DNA of 13,534 bases from Calditrichia bacterium (GTDB lineage Bacteria; Calditrichota; Calditrichia; RBG-13-44-9; J042), in contig JAUIFT010000020.1 of assembly GCA_030430345.1 (NCBI GenBank), positions 1 through 13,534 of the forward strand, given 5' to 3'. Positions 6,383 to 12,648 of this stretch are shown here, in pieces (the stretch's first letter is position 1; each line of letters starts with the position of its first letter). The translations under genes and the position numbers were made by a program. Under the pieces are notes generated by a model. It did no database searches, was not told the origin of the DNA, and saw only the letters and a list, made by a program, of their open reading frames with translations.

Positions 6383-7846
6383 TTAATTGCTGTTATAGGC
6401 GCTGAATGCTTCGCTTTCGCCGGTATTGCTTACGACTTCGATTTCACCGTCCGCGGAAAGTGTTACCTGGTAGGTAGTGTTTCCCTCGGCAAGCTCGCCA
6501 TTGCCGCTGCCATCCGGACCGTAAATGATATGCAAGGTGTAGATCGGAGCGTCGCCATTATTATAGCTGGCTTGTGAAGTATAAACTTTCAGCCAGAGTT
6601 CGCCGCTGCCATCGGGATATTCCACGGCATTAAGGCGATAATAGCGATCTTCAGTGTCGATATGCTCGGCTTCGATCTCCTTGTATTCATCGAAGTAGGT
6701 AATCTTCAGCGATGCCTGGCCTTCGTTATTGGTGCGGATCGTTAAATATTCTCTCCAAAAACCGTCTTCCATCCGGCGCTGCAGGTTCACTTTGCTGGAA
6801 TCCACATTGCCGCTGGTAAAATCGATGATTTCAATCAGCGTTGCGGTACTGGAGGAATCATCCGGGTTTAGTGCGTAGGCAGCCCCTTGCTCCAGACGGG
6901 TTACCAGCGGATTGCTGGCAAAATTGATAATGCGATTTACCGAGCCCTGGTTATCATCTTCAAAGTCGTCGAAGTCGCCGGTGACGGTGGTGCCATCGCG
7001 CCAGGATTCCGAAAAGATGCCGGTGTTGCCGGGATAGAATGTGATGGAGCGGCTGTGACTGGTATTATCACGAAATTCGAGCAGCTCGCTGAATGTGCTG
7101 TTTTCTTCATGATTGAATTCAGCGTTCTGAGTCAATTTACTCAGCTCGGCGTCACTGCCGTAGTTAACGATATTTTCTGCGGTAGCGCTGATGATTTCAT
7201 TGTCGTCATCATAAGCGGTCGGGGTGACATTGCTGATAACGCTGACTAAATGGAAGCCCGGAGTAAAACGGGTTTCTTTATCGAGCGAAAGCACCCGGTC
7301 ATCGCTGTCATCATTTAAATCCGGCCCGAGAAATGCCGCGACACTGGTAGAATCGTAGCTGATTTCCACGTCCGCCGGGAAATCAAAAATAACTTCAAAG
7401 ATACGGGCATTGCCGCTTTCCGGATCATAATAGAGTCCTCGCCGTCCGGAGATGCCGCTTTCCGGATCGGTCCATTCTTCATACCAGATCAGGCTGTCGC
7501 TGGCGCCTTTCCGGATGAGGTTCGCCGCACGGGCGTAATCCCGAACCTGATACATCTTCGATGCTTGCTTGCGAACCTTCCCCATGGTGTTGATCATGCC
7601 CATTTCATCAGTAACGGCACCATCCTCCCCTTCGAGGATGTCGTTAAACTGGCGGCTGGTATTCACCTGATGCATCATTTGCCAGCCAAACTGGGCAGTG
7701 GACTTTACACCGGCGTTAACGGAAAAATCCGGATTGTTATCATCATTGGGCGGATCGACGGTATTTTCGCAGCTGCTCAGGAAAAATAGCAGGCCGGCCA
7801 AGAGGAATAATTGATTGCGTCTAAAATTTTTAAAAAAGCGTTTCAT
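6383..7846 (-). CDS. Acidic secreted lipoprotein of unknown function
   Basis: I do not recognise a family. The 487-residue protein has a basic start (MKRFFKNFRRNQ), a hydrophobic stretch and a lipobox L23-S24-S25-C26, so it should be lipidated on Cys26, the only cysteine I see, and carried to the outer membrane or periplasmic face. After Cys26 comes a short linker rich in D, N and P. The rest is mostly alternating beta-like sequence with many Asp/Asn/Gly clusters (LNDDSDD, YDDDNE, DFDDFEDDNQG, YPDGSGE, YGPDGSGNGE), which could bind divalent cations, though no exact EF-hand or dockerin loop is visible. A good AAAGGAGA lies about 8 nt before the ATG. It is transcribed alone: a terminator follows, and upstream is a long non-coding region with an inverted repeat. 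A beta-rich surface or adhesion role is only a guess. Confidence 0.85.
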   Translation of the reverse strand: MKRFFKNFRRNQLFLLAGLLFFLSSCENTVDPPNDDNNPDFSVNAGVKSTAQFGWQMMHQVNTSRQFNDILEGEDGAVTDEMGMINTMGKVRKQASKMYQVRDYARAANLIRKGASDSLIWYEEWTDPESGISGRRGLYYDPESGNARIFEVIFDFPADVEISYDSTSVAAFLGPDLNDDSDDRVLSLDKETRFTPGFHLVSVISNVTPTAYDDDNEIISATAENIVNYGSDAELSKLTQNAEFNHEENSTFSELLEFRDNTSHSRSITFYPGNTGIFSESWRDGTTVTGDFDDFEDDNQGSVNRIINFASNPLVTRLEQGAAYALNPDDSSSTATLIEIIDFTSGNVDSSKVNLQRRMEDGFWREYLTIRTNNEGQASLKITYFDEYKEIEAEHIDTEDRYYRLNAVEYPDGSGELWLKVYTSQASYNNGDAPIYTLHIIYGPDGSGNGELAEGNTTYQVTLSADGEIEVVSNTGESEAFSAYNSN

Positions 7847-7980
7847 CAGAAATCTCCTTTACTGAGTTGGTTTCGAAAGTCTGTGCCCGCGTCACTTACT
7901 TCACCAACCAGTAAGTCTAAAACTGTGCCAAAACCAAAACGGGATTTCTCTTTTGCTTCCAAACTCAATAAAAACAGTCA

Positions 7981-8022
7981 AACAACGAACAACGAACAAC
8001 GAACAACAAACAACGAACAGCG
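7981..8022. repeat. Heptanucleotide tandem repeat, six units of AACAACG
   Basis: Units run without gaps: three perfect AACAACG (7981-8001), then AACAACA, AACAACG and AACAGCG (8002-8022). This is a non-coding microsatellite between two divergent genes. A 7-bp unit can change copy number by slippage and so alter promoter spacing. Whether it does so here is not known. Confidence 0.9.
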
Positions 8023-8043
8023 ATACTTTCACAATGAATCTCC

Positions 8044-8073
8044 ACCACAGGTGTGAATAATCTACCACAGGTG
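8044..8073 (+). promoter_or_regulatory. Two 10-bp direct repeats 20 bp apart, candidate activator site
   Basis: ACCACAGGTG occurs at 8044-8053 and 8064-8073; with flanks, TC(C/T)ACCACAGGTG is a 13-mer with one mismatch. The period of exactly 20 bp equals about two helical turns, so both copies face the same side of DNA. A TATAAA box follows at 8078-8083 without a good -35, the usual arrangement for an activator-dependent promoter driving the gene at 8202. Confidence 0.45.
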
Positions 8074-8201
8074 ATTTTATAAAACAATCCTGTTCGCACG
8101 CATCCGGGTGATGCCCGATTTAATGTTTCCGGTTGTTTCCGGACGCAATACACTTATATTTCGGGATTCAAAAACAGAAGAAACTGACTGAACGGAAAAA
8201 A

Positions 8202-8942
8202 ATGCTCAAGAAAATATTTTTCGTAATCCTGACGCTAATTGTGCTTTTCATCGGCGGTATCTATTTCTTTCTACATGAATCGCAGCCAACAGGGACGCCT
8301 GGCCCTGAAGCAGATGCGCTGGCGAGAAAGATGATGACGGCAATCAATCATGCCCAATGGGACAGCACCGGTGCTATCAGCTGGAACTTTCGGGGTATTC
8401 ATGAGGTGTTGTGGGACAAAAATCGCCACTTCACGCGGGTGCGCTGGGAAGAGAATGAAGCGCTGGTAAACATTAATGAACGAAGCGGCATCGCTTATCA
8501 AAATGGCGCGCCGCTTTCGGGGGAAACTGCGGATGAACTGGTAGAGAAGGCCTGGCGAATCTGGGCGAACGATTCTTTTTGGCTCAACCCGATCTCCAAA
8601 TTGTTTGATGATGGTACCATTCGCAGCATTGTAGACCTGGAAGATGGTGGAAAAGGATTGCAGATCACTTATCAAAGCGGCGGTGTTACGCCTGGGGATA
8701 GTTACCTTTGGATTGTTGGAGAGGACGGATTGCCGACTCACTGGCAAATGTGGGTGTCCATACTGCCCTTCGGAGGGTTGAAATTTAGCTGGGAAGAGTG
8801 GATAACGCTCTCGACTGGCGTAAAAATTTCTACAAGGCATAAGAGCAAGCTTGCCGAAGTCTATGTTCGCGATGTTGTCGCCGGAAAAGATCTGAATGAA
8901 CTTTTTCCCCATCAGGATCCTTTTGCGCCTTTACTGCCCTGA
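8202..8942 (+). CDS. Trp-rich, N-terminally membrane-anchored conserved protein of unknown function
   Basis: I take the ATG at 8202 as the start, since it is followed directly by a hydrophobic segment (residues 5-24, MLKKIFFVILTLIVLF...). An upstream TTG at 8133 would put 23 polar residues before it. The resulting 246-residue protein has no lipobox cysteine. The remainder should lie outside the cytoplasm and is striking for about 12 tryptophans, many in short motifs: ISWNFRGIH (59-67), VRWEEN (80-85), DSFWLNP (124-130), SYLWIV (167-172), HWQMWVSI (180-187), SWEEWITL (196-203). I recall similar uncharacterised proteins in Bacteroidota-type genomes, but I cannot name a domain. The ribosome-binding site is weak. 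The stop overlaps a possible 24-codon ORF (TGATG). Envelope location is reasonable; function is unknown. Confidence 0.82.
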   Translation: MLKKIFFVILTLIVLFIGGIYFFLHESQPTGTPGPEADALARKMMTAINHAQWDSTGAISWNFRGIHEVLWDKNRHFTRVRWEENEALVNINERSGIAYQNGAPLSGETADELVEKAWRIWANDSFWLNPISKLFDDGTIRSIVDLEDGGKGLQITYQSGGVTPGDSYLWIVGEDGLPTHWQMWVSILPFGGLKFSWEEWITLSTGVKISTRHKSKLAEVYVRDVVAGKDLNELFPHQDPFAPLLP

Positions 8943-9129
8943 TGGTAGAAATGGAATTGAGAAGAAAAATTAAAATCCGTGATTACAACGAGTTTCATCA
9001 GCGGGAAAAAAGCTAAATTATGGCTTTCGCCAGCGCGTGAATTATCTTTATATTTCCCCGTTGGGAATAAGTATATTTAATGAATGAAAATAAGCAGGAC
9101 TGACTGTAATAACCTTGAAGGAGAATTGG

Positions 9130-9717
9130 ATGTTGGACATTCGTCTGGAAGATCAAAAGAAAGAAAAAGAGGAAAAAGGCTTTAGGCTGGGTGAAAAACT
9201 GTTAAAAACCCGGACGATCCTGATCTATGGCGGCATCAACCAGAAACTGGCGGAAGACGTCAGTCGCAAACTGTTGGTGCTGGCAGCCGATTCTGATGAA
9301 GACATCAAAATTTTTATCAATTCCCAGGGCGGTCATGTGGAATCCGGCGATACGATCTTCGATATGATTCGTTTCGTAAAGCCGCGGGTTAAAATCATTG
9401 GTACCGGCTGGGTAGCCAGTGCCGGGGCATTAATTTTTGCCGCCGCGGAAAAGGAAGATCGCCTCTGTCTGCCGAATACCCGTTTCTTACTGCACCAGCC
9501 GAGTGGCGGCGTCATGGGACAGGCCACCGATATCGGTATTGAAGCGAAAGAGATTGTGAAAATGCGCGGTCGCCTGAACCAGATTTTTGCCGATGCAACC
9601 GGTCAACCGGTCAGCCGCATCGAAAAAGACAGTGACCGGAATTTCTGGATGTCCGCAGACGAAGCGATCGAATACGGGTTGGTGGGCAAAGTTGTCAATT
9701 CCGAAAACGAGATTTAA
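9130..9717 (+). CDS. clpP: ClpP-type ATP-dependent protease proteolytic subunit with Asn in place of the triad Asp
   Basis: ClpP forms a tetradecameric barrel that degrades proteins fed by Clp ATPases in the cytoplasm. The ATG at 9130 is preceded by GAAGGAG (9117-9123) with 6 nt spacing, giving 195 residues; a TTG at 9115 would overlap that site and is unlikely. The nucleophile S97 lies in WVASAGA (94-100) and the histidine H122 in LLHQPSGG (120-127). Aligned to E. coli, the third triad residue Asp171 falls in [14 protein letters not shown] (166-179) at Asn171, coded AAT. The loop usually written SPGG reads SQGG (65-68). The hydrophobic N-terminus typical of mature ClpP is replaced by a charged K/E-rich segment (8-17). 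No clpX is adjacent. It could be a partner subunit needing a second ClpP, or a family variant with altered activity. Confidence 0.92.
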   Translation: MLDIRLEDQKKEKEEKGFRLGEKLLKTRTILIYGGINQKLAEDVSRKLLVLAADSDEDIKIFINSQGGHVESGDTIFDMIRFVKPRVKIIGTGWVASAGALIFAAAEKEDRLCLPNTRFLLHQPSGGVMGQATDIGIEAKEIVKMRGRLNQIFADATGQPVSRIEKDSDRNFWMSADEAIEYGLVGKVVNSENEI

Positions 9718-9738
9718 TTCCTTTCCTAAATTTTTTAG

Positions 9739-9770
9739 CGCAGAAAAGCGGGCTTGTCCCGCTTTTTGCG
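9739..9770 (+). terminator. Rho-independent terminator after clpP
   Basis: AAAAGCGGG (9744-9752) and CCCGCTTTT (9758-9766) form a perfect 9-bp stem with loop CTTGT. CGCA (9739-9742) and TGCG (9767-9770) can extend it past a one-base bulge. A TTTT run follows shortly after, at 9771-9774. It lies 21 nt after the clpP stop. Confidence 0.88.
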
Positions 9771-9815
9771 TTTTAGGGGAGTTTCCCCTGCCGCTTGAAA
9801 ATCTTTAATCCTCCG

Positions 9816-9844
9816 TTGACAATCGTATTCTGATGCTGTAACCT
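9816..9844 (+). promoter_or_regulatory. Candidate sigma-70-type promoter for kynU
   Basis: A perfect TTGACA (9816-9821) is followed after 17 nt by TAACCT (9839-9844), a weak -10. Transcription would start near 9851, after the TTG at 9848 and before the ATG at 9890, which supports 9890 as the kynU start. It lies just downstream of the clpP terminator. Confidence 0.5.
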
Positions 9845-9889
9845 TGTTTGTTTGCTGAATATGCCTTTTACATCAACCGGGATATACTG

Positions 9890-11152
9890 ATGACATTTAA
9901 AACGGATCGGGAATTCGCCCGGCAATTAGACAGATTAGATTCACTGGCTCACTGCCGGGACCTTTTTCATCACCCCAAACATCATGACGGCAATCCGGTG
10001 ATTTATCTCTGTGGTAATTCTCTCGGACTGCAGCCCAAATCCGTGCGGGCCTACGTCGAGCAGGAATTAGCCGATTGGGAAGCCCATGGCGTTGAAGGGC
10101 ATTTTCGCGCGAAACATCCCTGGATGCCTTACCACGAGAATTTAACCCGTGCGACTGCCCGCCTGGTTGGGGCGCAGGCGCAAGAAGTGGTGGTAATGAA
10201 CAGCCTGACGGTCAACCTGCATCTGTTGATGGTTTCCTTTTACCGCCCGACGCCACAACGGTATAAGATACTGATCGAAGCAAATGCTTTTCCATCCGAT
10301 CAATACGCGGTAAAGTCCCAAATTGCTTTTCACGGCTACGATCCGGCAGACGCCTTTTTGGAATTGCCCTTGCGGGAAGGGGAAGTAACCCACCGAATGG
10401 CGGATATCGCCGATATGCTCGAAAAAGAAGGATCGCAAATCGCCCTGGTGCTTTTGGGCGGGGTCAATTATTACACCGGGCAGTTTTTTGAGTTGGGGCA
10501 AATTAGCGAGTTGGCACACAAGCAGGGCTGTGTGGTCGGATATGATCTCGCCCATGCGGCTGGTAATGTGCCGTTGCAACTGCATGACTGGAATGTGGAT
10601 TTCGCTGCCTGGTGTTCCTACAAATATTTGAACAGCGGGCCGGGAAGCATCGCTGGTTGCTTCGTCCACGAGCGGCATGCCGATCGTCAGGATTTACCAA
10701 GATTTGCCGGCTGGTGGGGTCATGATAAACATACCCGTTTTAAAATGGGACCGGAGTTTCAGGCAATCCCCGGCGCGGAAGGCTGGCAGTTAAGCAATCC
10801 CCCCATACTGCCGCTGGCTGCTTTGCGTGCTTCTATGGATATCTTCGACGAAGCTGGTATGGCGGCTTTGCGGGAAAAAAGCATTCAGCTGACCAGCTAC
10901 CTGGCTTTCCTTGTCGATGAAATGGGTCCGGAAAAGATCAGCTACATTACCCCAAATGAAGTTGAAGCACGCGGATGCCAGCTTTCCCTGGTGGTTGCTT
11001 CCGAAGGGAAACGGGTGTATGATGCACTCAGCGAACGTGGCGTGGTTTGCGACTGGCGGGAACCGGATGTTATCCGTGTTGCACCGGTGCCGCTTTATAA
11101 TAGTTATTCCGACATAAATCACTTTGCAGAGATACTAAAAAGCGTATTATAA
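9890..11152 (+). CDS. kynU: Kynureninase
   Basis: PLP-dependent hydrolase that cleaves kynurenine to anthranilate and alanine, or 3-hydroxykynurenine to 3-hydroxyanthranilate and alanine (EC 3.7.1.3). With the ATG at 9890 the protein has 420 residues, the usual family length; a GGGA sits about 8 nt upstream. Family marks are YLCGNSLGLQPK (39-50), the FPSDQYA substrate/PLP region (134-140), YDLAHAAGN (218-226) with the PLP-binding Asp219 and His222, and the Schiff-base lysine K245 in WCSYKYLNSGPG (241-252). GWWGHDK (274-280) also fits. No tryptophan 2,3-dioxygenase, kynurenine monooxygenase or formamidase gene is next to it, so whether it serves tryptophan breakdown or de novo NAD synthesis cannot be told. 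The downstream lipoprotein gene starts 30 nt later but may have its own promoter. Confidence 0.95.
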   Translation: MTFKTDREFARQLDRLDSLAHCRDLFHHPKHHDGNPVIYLCGNSLGLQPKSVRAYVEQELADWEAHGVEGHFRAKHPWMPYHENLTRATARLVGAQAQEVVVMNSLTVNLHLLMVSFYRPTPQRYKILIEANAFPSDQYAVKSQIAFHGYDPADAFLELPLREGEVTHRMADIADMLEKEGSQIALVLLGGVNYYTGQFFELGQISELAHKQGCVVGYDLAHAAGNVPLQLHDWNVDFAAWCSYKYLNSGPGSIAGCFVHERHADRQDLPRFAGWWGHDKHTRFKMGPEFQAIPGAEGWQLSNPPILPLAALRASMDIFDEAGMAALREKSIQLTSYLAFLVDEMGPEKISYITPNEVEARGCQLSLVVASEGKRVYDALSERGVVCDWREPDVIRVAPVPLYNSYSDINHFAEILKSVL

Positions 11153-11153
11153 T
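11124..11153 (+). promoter_or_regulatory. Candidate promoter overlapping the kynU stop codon
   Basis: A perfect TATAAT (11148-11153) includes the TAA stop of kynU. TTGCAG (11124-11129) lies 18 nt upstream as a three-of-six -35. A start near 11160 would give a 20- to 25-nt leader for the LEA-14-type gene, enough for its AAGGAA site. Read-through from kynU is also possible. Confidence 0.4.
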
Positions 11154-11182
11154 GTTGACGGATTAAAATTAAGGAATTTCAT

Positions 11183-12052
11183 ATGACTAAGTTACTACAA
11201 AAACGACGCTCTTTCTGGATGCTGATGGCGCTTTGTTTATGGTTTGCCGGCTGTGCTACCGTTCAGAATCTGATGAATGTACAAAAGCCGAATGTGAGCG
11301 TAAAAAATGTTCGCTTTACCGGTATGAGCCTCAGCGATATCGATCTGGCCGTTGAATTGGCGGTAGAAAATCCGAATCAGGTCGCCGCTAATTTGCTGGG
11401 ATTTGATTACGATTTTCAGATCAATCAGGCTTCGTTCCTCACCGGGCAGCAGGATTCGCCGCAGGAAATCGGCGCTGCCCAAACAAGTAGCTTCGAAATT
11501 CCCCTCACCCTAAATTTTAAAGATCTCTACAGTACTTTCGCCGCTTTGAAGAATCAGGATAACTCCGGTTACAAGATTGACGTCGGGGTTACCGTTGACC
11601 TCCCTTTGCTTGGTAAAACCCGAATTCCTGTCAGTCATAGTGGTGAAGTGCCAATGATTAAAGTGCCGACGGTAAAAGTGTCTTCATTGAAATTGGATAA
11701 ATTGAATCTGACGGGCGCGGATTTAGCCCTGAACATCGAAGTGGATAACCCGAATGGATTTGCATTCTCCTTAAAAAATATGAACTACAACTTCAATGTG
11801 AATGGCCAGAATTGGGCGGAAGGTTTAAGCAGCCAGGCGATGCAGATTGCCGGAAACGGAAAAGGAAACTTGCGAGTGCCGATTTCTCTGAATTTTTTGG
11901 AAGTTGGACAAACTGTATTTAATCTGCTCTCCGGGAATAATAGCGTCAATTACAATTTTGACGGCACTTTTGGTTTCGATACTTCTTTACCGCTCTTAAA
12001 AAATATCGACCTGCCGGTGAATCGTTCCGGCAACCTGGAAATCACCCGATAG
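11183..12052 (+). CDS. Lipoprotein with two tandem LEA-14/WHy domains
   Basis: The N-terminus (RRSFWMLMALCLWFAGC) is a lipoprotein signal ending in a lipobox F21-A22-G23-C24, so the protein is probably lipidated at Cys24 and anchored in the envelope. The 289 residues contain two copies of a LEA type 2/WHy-like beta sandwich, about 35-155 and 163-285. Each copy has the NPN hallmark (VENPNQ at 61-66, VDNPNG at 187-192), followed by a Y-x-F-x-(I/V)-N strand, a 'IPLTLNF/VPISLNF' strand, and a LPLL segment ending near a (V/I)P(V) or LPV-x-x-SG. WHy proteins are linked to desiccation or stress protection in plants and bacteria, but many bacterial lipoproteins of this kind have no known role. An AAGGAA lies 8 to 13 nt before the ATG. 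It follows kynU by 30 nt. Confidence 0.88.
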   Translation: MTKLLQKRRSFWMLMALCLWFAGCATVQNLMNVQKPNVSVKNVRFTGMSLSDIDLAVELAVENPNQVAANLLGFDYDFQINQASFLTGQQDSPQEIGAAQTSSFEIPLTLNFKDLYSTFAALKNQDNSGYKIDVGVTVDLPLLGKTRIPVSHSGEVPMIKVPTVKVSSLKLDKLNLTGADLALNIEVDNPNGFAFSLKNMNYNFNVNGQNWAEGLSSQAMQIAGNGKGNLRVPISLNFLEVGQTVFNLLSGNNSVNYNFDGTFGFDTSLPLLKNIDLPVNRSGNLEITR

Positions 12053-12154
12053 CGGAAATCGTTCTAATTCTTGCATTCATAAAAAATTATGTAGATATTT
12101 AAATTCTACAAAGCCACCACAAAAACTGTTCGCCTTCCGGTTCGAGCAGATAAA

Positions 12155-12163
12155 TGCTATAAT
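12155..12163 (+). promoter_or_regulatory. Extended -10 promoter for the coiled-coil gene pair
   Basis: TGCTATAAT (12155-12163) is a perfect TATAAT with an upstream TGN, an extended -10 element that can work with a poor -35 (TTCCGG at 12135-12140, 17 nt upstream). It would start the transcript near 12170, about 55 nt before the ATG at 12226. The 173-nt gap 12053-12225 contains nothing else I can assign. Confidence 0.55.
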
Positions 12164-12225
12164 AAAAATAAATATGTCAGGGAAATGTTACTTGCCGGAT
12201 AAACTTAAAGGGAGATTTAGCTGTC

Positions 12226-12648
12226 ATGAGCAAGAGTAATGCTCCGTCCGAAAACACCATGGAACAAATTCGCCAGTTGCTTTTTGGGCAGCAGGTAGAT
12301 GCGTTTAATGAAAAATTTAACGCTGTTACCAGCGAGGTCGCTGATTTACAGAAACGATTAGACCAATCCCTGGACGCACTTCAAAAATCGATCGATACGC
12401 TGAAAACGAGCAATGAAGAGAAACACCGGGAATTACGCTCGCAATTATCCGATCTGGACAGTAATTTTCAGGATCGTTTAAAAGATCTTGATACACGCTT
12501 AAGTGGCATGATAAAATCATGTGACCAAAATAATGTTCAGCGGTCTATACTGGCAGATTATCTGATAGAAATGGGAGAGCGGTTGCAGACGGGTAAGAAA
12601 GTTCAGTTAACTAACGGGCAAAGTGAATCACTGAATAACGATGAATAA
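12226..12648 (+). CDS. Small coiled-coil protein of unknown function, paired with the next gene
   Basis: A 140-residue soluble protein with no signal peptide or membrane segment. A short N-terminal motif MEQIRQLLFGQQV (12-24) leads into a long heptad-like coiled coil at about 25-98 (VADLQKRLDQSLDALQKSID and onward). A break with a single Cys99 follows, then a helix NVQRSILADYLIEMGERL (103-120) and a polar tail. GGGAG lies about 10 nt before the ATG. The stop overlaps the next start by 8 nt, so the two are translated together. I recall small proteins with the same (R)xLLFG start and S-x-L-A-D-x-L end beside OmpA N-terminal-type proteins in other bacteria, but I cannot name a family. A scaffold or adaptor role is inference. 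Confidence 0.82.
   Translation: MSKSNAPSENTMEQIRQLLFGQQVDAFNEKFNAVTSEVADLQKRLDQSLDALQKSIDTLKTSNEEKHRELRSQLSDLDSNFQDRLKDLDTRLSGMIKSCDQNNVQRSILADYLIEMGERLQTGKKVQLTNGQSESLNNDE

Larger units (their letters stand above)
7847..8201. other. Non-coding region between divergent lipoprotein and Trp-rich protein genes
   Basis: No gene is supported here. The region contains the lipoprotein ribosome-binding site (around 7855), a 7-bp inverted repeat ACTTACT/AGTAAGT with a 9-nt spacer (7894-7916), a TTTTGGCACA element on the minus strand (7933-7924), a heptanucleotide tandem repeat (7981-8022), two direct repeats (8044-8073) and a TATAAA box (8078-8083). Promoters for both flanking genes should lie within it. 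Confidence 0.6.

Noticed and set aside
7971..8073. Repeats that might suggest a CRISPR array
   Set aside because: The 7-bp units have no spacers, and the 10-bp pair has only two copies with a 10-nt gap; no cas gene is present.
8271..8912. 213-residue minus-strand ORF
   Set aside because: It lies entirely inside the Trp-rich protein gene on the opposite strand, has no ribosome-binding site or recognisable sequence, and is explained as an antisense shadow.
9848..9889. Upstream TTG start for kynureninase
   Set aside because: It adds 14 residues not needed by the family, and the likely transcript start (about 9851) falls after it.
10142..10678. 178-residue minus-strand ORF
   Set aside because: It is antisense to the well-supported kynureninase gene.
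12090..12110. Hairpin TGTAGA-N9-TCTACA as a terminator for the WHy lipoprotein gene
   Set aside because: The stem is only 6 bp and AT-rich, and no T-run follows on the plus strand, so I do not call it a terminator.
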